Positions 1 through 5,870 of a stretch of 6,339 nucleotides of DNA are shown one piece after another. Below the pieces are notes generated by a model, which saw only the letters and a program-made list of their open reading frames with translations, searched no databases and was not told where the DNA came from. This DNA is from Desulfonatronovibrio sp. GTDB lineage: Bacteria; Desulfobacterota; Desulfovibrionia; Desulfovibrionales; Desulfonatronovibrionaceae. The translations under genes were made by a program, and so were the position numbers. Position 1 is the stretch's first letter. Each line of letters starts with the position of its first letter. The stretch lies in the NCBI GenBank assembly GCA_003558575.1, contig PWPY01000134.1, positions 1 through 6,339 of the forward strand, in the 5' to 3' direction.

Positions 1-1853
1 AGAATATTCTGGATTCTGCCTTTTTGAATATCCAGGGGGTTTACCGGAGTCTCATATCTGACAGAGTAGCAAGCATTGAGGTGGCCAAAGAACGCTTAAA
101 AAGAGAATCCGACTTTGTTAGCTCCATGCTTGATCTTTATATCAGTGATAAGGGGCTGATTGAGGATAGGGATACGGAACTACTGCAGGAAAATTTTGTC
201 AACTGGCTGTGGAACCTTGATTCAGGCTCTACCAGTTTTTTTGTGGCAGATAAGATGCGTGATGTTATTTTTGATACGGAAATATCATTGGTTGAAAGAA
301 ATTTATCAGACATTTCAGATATTAAGGGCGTGCCTTTAACAGAAGCTATTAATTCCACAGAGTATGGTTCTGCCCGTTTTGTAGTTTTTTCTCCTGCAGA
401 TGATCAGAAGGCAGGTGATCAGAGATTGGGTTACCTTGTTTTTTTCCCGGACTGGGACTGGGTTTTTGGTGCATCTGTTGATATCTCATATGTTGAAGCA
501 GTAGAAGAAAGGCGTCTTGATGAGCTTATGAACGGTCTTGAAAGACAGTTTGATCAGATGCGTATTGCCCAGACAGGTTTTCTTTTCATGTTTGATAATA
601 AAGATAATATTGTGGTTTCACCTGAAACCATCTTTCATGCTGATGTTCTTTCTCAGTATTTCCCTGAGCTTTCCGCAAGTGCCTTAAATAATGAAGCCAT
701 TACCATAGTCTTAGATGGCCAGAATATCATTGCATACACACGCTACTTCAGGCCATTGAACTGGTATCTGAGTGCTCTGATTCCAGAGGCAGAGCTGGAT
801 ATGCCTGCCCGGAATCTTGTTCAAAGCCAGTCTCTGATAATTGGAGGAATTTTTTTCCTGGGTGTTCTGGCAGCGATTTTCTTTGTACGCCATATATCAG
901 GTCCTCTTGGAGTTTTGACTGGTCAGGCAAGAAAGCTGGCTTCCACCGAAGATCCCACCAGTGATGATTTTGATGTTAATCCATTAGAAAAGCTGACTGC
1001 CAGATATCATGATGAAGTCGGTGCTCTGGCAGGTTCTTTCATATTTATGCGTAAAGAACTACGTAAGAATGTTTTAAAACTTCTTGATGCAACTGCAGCC
1101 AAGGAAAGATATGAAAGTGAGCTGAATCTGGCCAGGGAAATCCAGATGAGCATGCTGCCGCAAAAGCTGCCTTCCTTTACCGGGAAAGTGGGAGTTGATC
1201 TTTTTGCATACTTGGAGCCTGCCAGAGAAGTAGGCGGAGATCTTTATGATTATTTCATGTTAGATGATGATCATCTCTGTTTTACCGTGGGTGATGTGTC
1301 AGATAAAGGCATGCCTGCGTCTTTGTACATGGCCATTGCCAGGACTCTGGTTCAGAGTCATTCAGCAAAGGAAATTTCTCCTTCGACAATTATGACCAGG
1401 GTGAACAACGGTTTGAGCAAAGACAATCCCAAAAGTATGTTTGTGACCATGATTATTGCCATATTGAATGTTAAAACCGGTAATGTAAAGTACGCCAATG
1501 CCGGGCATAATTTGCCCATTGTTATCAAAAACAGTGGAGATTGCCTCTTTGTTAAGGGAATAAGCGGTCCTGTTGCCGGAGCCATGGAGGGAATAGACTA
1601 TAAAGAGTTAAGTGTTGACTTAGAGCCTGGAGAAGGACTTTTCTTATATACAGACGGGGTTACTGAAGCCATGAATGTTAGGCAGGAACTTTTTTCAGAT
1701 GAAAGGCTTCTGGAGCAGGCTGAAAAAATCAAGGATAAAAATGCAGAAAATTTTGTCCGGGATATTGGGGTCGATGTTGTAAAATTTGCTGATGGTGCAC
1801 CTCAGTCAGATGATATAACAATGCTTATGCTCAGGTTTAACGGGCCTAGCTGA
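1..1853 (+). CDS. Cache-HAMP-SpoIIE sensor phosphatase (RsbU-like PP2C), 5' partial
   Basis: Membrane-bound serine/threonine phosphatase of the SpoIIE/RsbU PP2C type. Such proteins usually dephosphorylate an anti-anti-sigma (STAS) protein in a partner-switching pathway. The frame stays open to the left edge (codons from base 3), so the true start and probably a first membrane helix lie outside; a TTG at 24 is unlikely to be the start. Counting that TTG as residue 1: residues 1-265 look like an extracytoplasmic double-Cache region (GFLFMFD near 188, LNWYLSALIPE near 250). A membrane helix spans about 270-291. HAMP follows to about 345 (Pro in HISGPL, DEVGALA), then a helical linker. The phosphatase domain begins near 366 (LNLAREIQMSMLP). 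Its metal-binding acidic residues are present: D406 in GGDLYDYF, D424 and D427 in GDVSDKG, D544 in LYTDGVTEA, D596/D597 in SDDIT. It is therefore predicted active. The ligand and STAS partner are unknown; neither is encoded in the window. Confidence 0.93.
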   Translation, partial: NILDSAFLNIQGVYRSLISDRVASIEVAKERLKRESDFVSSMLDLYISDKGLIEDRDTELLQENFVNWLWNLDSGSTSFFVADKMRDVIFDTEISLVERNLSDISDIKGVPLTEAINSTEYGSARFVVFSPADDQKAGDQRLGYLVFFPDWDWVFGASVDISYVEAVEERRLDELMNGLERQFDQMRIAQTGFLFMFDNKDNIVVSPETIFHADVLSQYFPELSASALNNEAITIVLDGQNIIAYTRYFRPLNWYLSALIPEAELDMPARNLVQSQSLIIGGIFFLGVLAAIFFVRHISGPLGVLTGQARKLASTEDPTSDDFDVNPLEKLTARYHDEVGALAGSFIFMRKELRKNVLKLLDATAAKERYESELNLAREIQMSMLPQKLPSFTGKVGVDLFAYLEPAREVGGDLYDYFMLDDDHLCFTVGDVSDKGMPASLYMAIARTLVQSHSAKEISPSTIMTRVNNGLSKDNPKSMFVTMIIAILNVKTGNVKYANAGHNLPIVIKNSGDCLFVKGISGPVAGAMEGIDYKELSVDLEPGEGLFLYTDGVTEAMNVRQELFSDERLLEQAEKIKDKNAENFVRDIGVDVVKFADGAPQSDDITMLMLRFNGPS

Positions 1854-1871
1854 ATAAGGACTTTTTCAATA

Positions 1872-1882
1872 CCCTGACAGGG
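1872..1882. repeat. Short palindrome upstream of purU promoter
   Basis: CCCTG-A-CAGGG is an 11-base inverted repeat with 5-base arms and a one-base centre. It ends seven bases before the TTGACA box of the putative purU promoter. The one-base centre is too tight for a good RNA hairpin, so if it is functional a protein-binding site is more likely. Arms this short can arise by chance. Confidence 0.3.
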
Positions 1883-1888
1883 CAAAAG

Positions 1889-1918
1889 TTGACACTGCCA
1901 TGGTATCGTGCATATATC
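1889..1918 (+). promoter_or_regulatory. Putative sigma70-type promoter for purU
   Basis: A perfect TTGACA box (1889-1894) is followed after 18 bases by TATATC (1913-1918), a four-of-six match to the -10 consensus. This would start transcription near 1925 and give a leader of about 60 bases before the purU ATG. No strong terminator separates the upstream phosphatase gene, so read-through could also contribute. Assigned by eye. Confidence 0.45.
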
Positions 1919-1983
1919 CGCGCAGCAATTGGGATATTTCAACAATCTAAAAAAATTAAATCTTAATCAGGCAGATATTTTCT

Positions 1984-2814
1984 ATGACATACCATTTATT
2001 AATAGAATCAGCAGACAGAATGGGCCTTGTCTACGCCATCAGCGGAGTTCTTTATGACTTTGGTCTGAATATTGAACAGAATTACGAGTTTGTGGATAAA
2101 GAACATAATAGGTTTTTCATGCGTACAGAGTTTTCCGGTTCCATTGATGAAGATCTGCTGGTGCGCTCCATTCAGGAAAAGCTGCCTGATATCAATATAA
2201 GGCTTTCTACCAAGAGACGTAAAAAAGTGGTTATTCTGGTTACCAAGGAGCCGCATTGTCTGGGAGATCTTCTGATCAGGGCCCGTTATAATGAGCTTGA
2301 TATGGAAATAGCTGCTGTTGTGAGCAACCATGACAGTCTGCGTGACCTGGTAGAGAGCTTTGGCATTCCTTATTGTCATGTGCCGCATCAGGATCTCTCA
2401 CGAGAGGATCACGAGCAAAAGGTAATAGAAACTATAAATGATTACAGTCCTGAGTATCTGGTTCTGGCCAAATATATGCGGATCTTAAGCCCGGTTTTTG
2501 TGCAGAAGTTTGCCAATAGCATTATCAATATTCATCATTCATTTTTACCAGCTTTTATTGGTGCTTCTCCCTACAAGCAGGCATATGACCGCGGTGTGAA
2601 AATCATCGGGGCTACGGCGCATTTTGTGAATGATGAGTTAGATGACGGCCCCATAATTACTCAGAATGTAATTCCAGTAAATCATACATACAATGCATCA
2701 AATATGGCCCAGGCAGGGCGGGATGTGGAAAAGCAGGTTCTGGCCAGGGCCTTGAGTCTGGTTTTTGATGACAGGGTGTTTATCTTCGGGAAAAAGACTA
2801 TTGTTTTTGAGTAA
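1984..2814 (+). CDS. purU: Formyltetrahydrofolate deformylase PurU
   Basis: Hydrolyses 10-formyl-tetrahydrofolate to formate and tetrahydrofolate in the cytoplasm. This balances the one-carbon folate pool and can supply formate. The 276 residues are close to the usual length of about 280. Residues 1-80 form the N-terminal ACT-like domain (SADRMGLVYAIS; IEQNYEFVD; RFFMRTEFSG, the last two being PurU hallmarks). Residues 86-270 form the formyl-transferase-fold hydrolase domain. Catalytic residues of the family are visible: N182 and H184 in INIHHSFLP, and D220 in ELDDGPII. The ATG at 1984 begins the ACT strand directly; the Shine-Dalgarno is weak (AGGCAG about 10 bases upstream). The gene follows a 130-bp gap with a candidate promoter and ends 8 bp from the convergent pentapeptide gene. 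No purine genes adjoin it, so it looks monocistronic. Confidence 0.96.
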   Translation: MTYHLLIESADRMGLVYAISGVLYDFGLNIEQNYEFVDKEHNRFFMRTEFSGSIDEDLLVRSIQEKLPDINIRLSTKRRKKVVILVTKEPHCLGDLLIRARYNELDMEIAAVVSNHDSLRDLVESFGIPYCHVPHQDLSREDHEQKVIETINDYSPEYLVLAKYMRILSPVFVQKFANSIINIHHSFLPAFIGASPYKQAYDRGVKIIGATAHFVNDELDDGPIITQNVIPVNHTYNASNMAQAGRDVEKQVLARALSLVFDDRVFIFGKKTIVFE

Positions 2815-2822
2815 GTTCCGGC

Positions 2823-3335
2823 CTATTGCTCGCATTCACCAATAGACCCCATGGCACAGGTCCTCCCGTTATTCCAGACGGTCCAGCTAAGGTTTGCCTC
2901 GACCAGGTTGATCATGCTTAAGTTGGCAGCACTTAAATCAGCTCCGCTTAAGTTGGCTCCCCTCAGGTCTGCTTTATAAAGGTTCCCAATTCTGATGTTA
3001 GCCCCATAAAGGTTTACGCCATCCATTTTGGCGTTACTCAGGTTGGCCCCTTTTAGGATTGCTCCCCGCATGTCTGCACCGGTCAAAATAGTGCTGCTCA
3101 GGCTGGCATCAGTCAGGTCTGCACCGTGAAGGACGGCTTCTTTGAGATTAGCTCCTCTGAGCATGGCATTGTTGAGATCAGTCTTGCGCAGATCAGCCCC
3201 CCTCAGGTCACATTCAACACATTCTTTTGTTTCGAGAAGTTTTTCCAGATGGGCTGGATTAAAGGCTGCGCACGGGTGGAAGAGGACAAGGGTGCATATA
3301 AAAAAAACAACTATGGACAGAATAATTTTTGACAT
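2823..3335 (-). CDS. Secreted pentapeptide-repeat protein with Cys pairs at both ends
   Basis: A 170-residue exported protein of unknown role. Residues 1-24 are a signal peptide (MSK, hydrophobic run 4-19, likely signal peptidase I cleavage after CAA); no lipobox is seen. Residues 42-151 make 22 uninterrupted pentapeptides of the A(D/N)LxX type, such as ADLRG, ANLSG and ADLSA. This predicts a right-handed quadrilateral beta-helix of about five and a half coils. The block is flanked by two cysteine pairs, C39/C42 before it (ECVECDL) and C160/C168 after it (NNGRTCAMGSIGEC). A similar Cys-containing C-terminal signature is, as I recall, common in exported pentapeptide proteins. The start is supported by AAGGA five bases upstream of the ATG (plus-strand 3341-3345). 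It is divergent from the RluA-CoaE operon and convergent with purU. It lacks the cytoplasmic setting of the gyrase-protecting Qnr/MfpA proteins, so a structural or binding role in the periplasm is more likely. Confidence 0.88.
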   Translation of the reverse strand: MSKIILSIVVFFICTLVLFHPCAAFNPAHLEKLLETKECVECDLRGADLRKTDLNNAMLRGANLKEAVLHGADLTDASLSSTILTGADMRGAILKGANLSNAKMDGVNLYGANIRIGNLYKADLRGANLSGADLSAANLSMINLVEANLSWTVWNNGRTCAMGSIGECEQ

Positions 3336-3379
3336 TGTGTTCCTTATAGATTTTTTATGGGATGACGATATCTTAGTCT

Positions 3380-3408
3380 TTTTTAATGCTAAAAATATGC
3401 CAGGTCAA
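3380..3408 (-). promoter_or_regulatory. Putative promoter of the pentapeptide-repeat gene
   Basis: Read on the minus strand, TTGACC (plus 3403-3408) is followed after exactly 17 bases by TAAAAA (plus 3380-3385). These match the sigma70 -35 box at five of six positions and the -10 box at four of six. Transcription would start near 3373, giving a leader of roughly 38 bases that contains the AAGGA ribosome site. The -35 box lies inside the GGTCA/TGACC palindrome. Confidence 0.4.
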
Positions 3409-3416
3409 CAGTGACC
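3403..3416. promoter_or_regulatory. Inverted repeat GGTCA-N4-TGACC in the divergent intergenic region
   Basis: Perfect 5-base arms around ACAG sit between two divergent genes. The repeat overlaps the -35 box of the putative leftward promoter and ends one base before the Shine-Dalgarno of the rightward TTG-started gene. The position suits an operator or a small mRNA hairpin acting on the rightward operon. A weak extended -10 (TGCTAAAAAT, 3387-3396) for the rightward operon lies just upstream but has no recognisable -35. Function is inferred from position only. Confidence 0.3.
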
Positions 3417-3421
3417 AAGGA
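3417..3421 (+). promoter_or_regulatory. Shine-Dalgarno that fixes the TTG start of the RluA-CoaE fusion
   Basis: AAGGA lies 8 bases before the TTG at 3430. An in-frame TGA at 3412-3414 excludes any start further upstream, and there is no in-frame ATG before the S4 domain, so TTG is the best start. Confidence 0.7.
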
Positions 3422-3429
3422 TAAGATTA

Positions 3430-5052
3430 TTGACTGAAAAGATAGCTTTTTTATCATCAGGAGATGAAGCTCGTATCAGGTTGGATCTCTTTCTTGTGGA
3501 GAATTTTCCGGAATATGAATTTACCAGATCTCAGGTAGGGGCTTTGATCAAGAATGGTCACGTACTTGTGGATGGAAAGGCCTGTCTTAAACCTTCCTAT
3601 AAGGTCGTGTCCGGTCAGGTTGTAAAGTTAAACGTTCCAGTAGAAAAAAAATACGCTCCTGTCCCTTTGAAGGGAGAGATAAAGGAAGTGTTTGAGAACG
3701 GTTCTATTCTTGTTCTGGATAAACAGCCAGGCCTGAGCGTGCATCCTGCCCCTTCCATTGATGAACCGACATTGGTTAATTATCTTCTGGAAAAATATCC
3801 TCAATTAAGAAATTCAGAATCTGATGAAAGACCAGGAATTGTACATCGATTAGACAAGGATACCAGTGGCCTTATGGTTGTGGCCCTTGATTCCAACATA
3901 AGAGAATTTTTACAGAATGCTTTCCAAGACCGCTTGGTTAATAAAAAGTATCTGGCCTTAATCAAAGGATGTCCTGATAAGACAGAAGGGGAGATCAACT
4001 TATCCCTGAACCGTGATCACAGGAATAAAACCAGGATGGCAGTGGTTAAAAATGGTCGTTCTGCAAGGACAAAGTACAAAATAATCTATGCTGGAGTGGA
4101 TAAGAAATGGTCTCTGGTTCTCGTGCAGATACTTACAGGGCGTACTCATCAGATAAGAGTGCATATGTCTTCTCTAAGGCATCCTGTGCTTGGTGATAAT
4201 TTGTACGGGGGTAAAATAGATTCCTTCTGGGGGTACAAAAAAAAACTGCTCCAGAAGTTAGTGAAAAGACAGCTTCTGCATTCCATTGAGCTGGGTTTTA
4301 ATTTGCCCCATACTGATAAATATCATCTGTTTTTTCAGGCTCCGCCAAAGGATTTTCAAAGGGTATTTTTTTACTTGGAGCGTCATTTGCAGAAAGTAAT
4401 AATTACCGGTTCCATGGGATCAGGCAAGAGCCTGGTCATGTTTCTGCTCAGGGAGCTTAAGTACCCGGTTTTTATGGCTGATGAGTGTGTTAATGATCTT
4501 TATCAGCCTGGCAATGATGGCTGGAGAATGATAAAGGGGCGTTTTGGTGACAGGTTCATAGATGGAGAGGATCTACCAGTAAATAAATTGCGCCTGGGTG
4601 CTGCGGTCAGCCGGGATAGAGATATTCTTAAAGAATTGAACCATCTGATTCATCCCTTAGTCAAACACAGGCTTGAGTCTTTCTGGCTTGAGCATGAAGA
4701 TAAAAGAGTGGCATTTGCTGAAATTCCTCTGGCCGCTGAAAGCGGTATGGATATGGATGCTGATGTTGTGGCTGGAATATACTGCCCAGATGAGTTGCGC
4801 TACAGCAGGCTTGCAGAAAAAAGAAAATTGAGCCGGGATCAGTTTGTTTATCTTGATGAAAATCAGATGAAACAGGCTGAAAAATTAAGGAATTGCCAAC
4901 TTATAATTGATAATTCCTCTGATGAGGTGGACCTGAAAAAAAATGTTTACTCCTTGACCCGGGTGCTCAGATACTTAAGAAGTAAGATTGGCAGGAGAGC
5001 GGATTGCCGCTTCAAAGATCTTATGCAAACTAACATTTCAAGTGACCTTTAA
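3430..5052 (+). CDS. Fused RluA-family pseudouridine synthase and dephospho-CoA kinase (CoaE)
   Basis: A 540-residue cytoplasmic fusion of two enzymes usually encoded apart. Residues 15-65 are an S4 RNA-binding domain (RLDLFL, LIKNGHVLVDG). Residues 85-305 are an RluC/RluD-type synthase that would turn uridine into pseudouridine in rRNA or tRNA. Its catalytic Asp is D142 in HRLDKDTSG, and LTGRTHQIRVH (235-245) and GDNLYGG are present. After a short linker, residues 322-510 match CoaE, which phosphorylates dephospho-CoA with ATP to finish CoA synthesis. Visible CoaE features are a P-loop GSMGSGKS (327-334), D351 (the second Asp of the usual DAD motif; the first is Met349), IHPLV (407-411), EIPLAAESG (431-439), R460 in RLAEKR and IDNSS (493-497). 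A basic tail of about 30 residues follows. There is no stop or frame break at the junction, so the fusion looks genuine. The exact uridine target cannot be read from sequence. It starts with TTG and leads an operon with the rhomboid gene. Confidence 0.93.
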   Translation: MTEKIAFLSSGDEARIRLDLFLVENFPEYEFTRSQVGALIKNGHVLVDGKACLKPSYKVVSGQVVKLNVPVEKKYAPVPLKGEIKEVFENGSILVLDKQPGLSVHPAPSIDEPTLVNYLLEKYPQLRNSESDERPGIVHRLDKDTSGLMVVALDSNIREFLQNAFQDRLVNKKYLALIKGCPDKTEGEINLSLNRDHRNKTRMAVVKNGRSARTKYKIIYAGVDKKWSLVLVQILTGRTHQIRVHMSSLRHPVLGDNLYGGKIDSFWGYKKKLLQKLVKRQLLHSIELGFNLPHTDKYHLFFQAPPKDFQRVFFYLERHLQKVIITGSMGSGKSLVMFLLRELKYPVFMADECVNDLYQPGNDGWRMIKGRFGDRFIDGEDLPVNKLRLGAAVSRDRDILKELNHLIHPLVKHRLESFWLEHEDKRVAFAEIPLAAESGMDMDADVVAGIYCPDELRYSRLAEKRKLSRDQFVYLDENQMKQAEKLRNCQLIIDNSSDEVDLKKNVYSLTRVLRYLRSKIGRRADCRFKDLMQTNISSDL

Positions 5053-5056
5053 AGGA
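5051..5056 (+). promoter_or_regulatory. Shine-Dalgarno of the rhomboid gene overlapping the fusion stop codon
   Basis: AAAGGA shares its first two A's with the TAA stop of the RluA-CoaE gene (5050-5052) and sits 11 bases before the GTG start at 5068. Together with the centre of the 10-base palindrome CCTTTAAAGG (5046-5055), this arrangement suggests translational coupling of the two genes. Confidence 0.55.
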
Positions 5057-5067
5057 CCGTGTGCTGA

Positions 5068-5796
5068 GTGATTCCCCTTAAAGACAGTATCCCCAACGTA
5101 TTCAATCCATATATGGTCTGGGGTATAATTGCTGCCAATGCTCTGGTTTTCATGTACACCATGGGGCTCGGGCCAAGAGATCTGGCAACTTTTTTTCATC
5201 TTTATGGTGTTGTACCCCTCAGGTTCACTCACCCTGATCTTGCTGTCATGGCCGGTTATCCGGACAGGGGATATTATACACTTATCAGCCATATGTTTAT
5301 TCACGGCGGATTCTGGCATTTTCTTCTCAACAGCTGGATGATGTGGATATTTGCTGATAATATTGAAGATGTGATGGGTCCGGTCCGTTTCTTGTTTTTT
5401 TATCTTTTATGCGGTGCAGGGGCTTTGTTAACCCATATATTGTTTAATTTCGGTTCGCCAGTGCCAGTGGTCGGCGCGTCCGGGGCCATTGCCGGAGTGA
5501 TGGGTGCATATCTTTTACTTTATCCTCACTCCAGAGTAATAACCTTTATCCCTATTTTTTTTCTTCCCTACATAATTGAAGTTCCAGCTTTGGTTTTTCT
5601 GGGAATCTGGTTTATCATGCAGCTTTTATTTGCTCTTGGGTCAGGGATTTTTGGGACAGGCACAGGCGTTGCCTGGTGGGCACATGCCGGAGGATTTGTC
5701 CTTGGAATGGCCCTTCTTCCTCTTTTCAGGGACAGGAAAAGGTGTTACTACTGTTACGAGAAGATACGCAGGAAAAAAGAGTTTTTTCTGGAATAA
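5068..5796 (+). CDS. Rhomboid-family intramembrane serine protease
   Basis: A 242-residue polytopic inner-membrane protein that should cleave transmembrane substrates within the bilayer. The GTG start gives the N-terminal IPLKDSIPN, matching the IPLRD..P opening typical of bacterial rhomboids; an in-frame TGA at 5065-5067 rules out any longer form. About six membrane helices are visible (roughly 15-33, 82-96, 107-127, 138-153, 157-190, 200-218). The catalytic dyad is Ser138 in GASGA and His206 in WWAHAGG. H84 and N88 (HFLLN) match the oxyanion-side HxxxN motif. NIEDVMGPVRF (98-108) matches the conserved loop before helix 3. After the last helix comes a short basic cytoplasmic tail containing CYYC and many Lys/Arg. 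The gene lies 15 bp behind the RluA-CoaE fusion and is probably cotranscribed with it. No substrate is evident nearby. Confidence 0.94.
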   Translation: MIPLKDSIPNVFNPYMVWGIIAANALVFMYTMGLGPRDLATFFHLYGVVPLRFTHPDLAVMAGYPDRGYYTLISHMFIHGGFWHFLLNSWMMWIFADNIEDVMGPVRFLFFYLLCGAGALLTHILFNFGSPVPVVGASGAIAGVMGAYLLLYPHSRVITFIPIFFLPYIIEVPALVFLGIWFIMQLLFALGSGIFGTGTGVAWWAHAGGFVLGMALLPLFRDRKRCYYCYEKIRRKKEFFLE

Positions 5797-5810
5797 AAAT
5801 ACTGAGGCTA

Positions 5811-5833
5811 CGGATTATTTATCCGCTTTTTTT
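5811..5833 (+). terminator. Weak intrinsic terminator after the rhomboid gene
   Basis: CGGAT-TATTT-ATCCG (5811-5825) can form a 5-base-pair hairpin, followed by C and a run of seven T's (5827-5833). It begins 14 bases after the rhomboid stop. The stem is short, so termination may be partial and some transcript could continue into the ATPase gene. Confidence 0.5.
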
Positions 5834-5860
5834 ATAACGTTTTTGTCAGTTATTAAGAAT

Positions 5861-5864
5861 GGAG
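5861..5864 (+). promoter_or_regulatory. Shine-Dalgarno choosing the ATG at 5871 over the ATG at 5859
   Basis: GGAG lies 6 bases before the ATG at 5871. The in-frame ATG at 5859 overlaps this site and has no purine-rich sequence at a suitable distance, and the family's conserved N-terminus begins at MLKIQDL. The later ATG is therefore preferred. Confidence 0.6.
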
Positions 5865-5870
5865 ATTGCC

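Noticed and set aside
24..26. TTG at 24 as the real start of the phosphatase gene
   Set aside because: The frame is open to the window edge, there is no Shine-Dalgarno before it, and a Cache receptor should have an upstream membrane helix.
1266..1275. Palindrome GATGATCATC in the phosphatase gene
   Set aside because: It arises from Asp and His codons in an acidic loop; no reason to think it is a site.
1840..1870. Possible terminator at the end of the phosphatase gene (CCTA...TAAGG then TTTTT)
   Set aside because: The stem needs a bulge and has few G-C pairs, so it is not convincing.
2008..2388. 126-codon minus-strand frame inside purU
   Set aside because: It overlaps the conserved ACT and hydrolase coding sequence, and its product shows no family features. 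It is a shadow frame.
2391..2410. Inverted repeat GATCTCTC/GAGAGGATC within purU
   Set aside because: It is imperfect with a bulge, has almost no loop and lies in conserved coding sequence; likely chance.
3126..3414. Open frames on the plus strand opposite the pentapeptide gene (68 and 90 codons)
   Set aside because: They lie antisense to a clear repeat gene whose 15-base periodicity keeps other frames open; they have no recognisable domain and no ribosome site.
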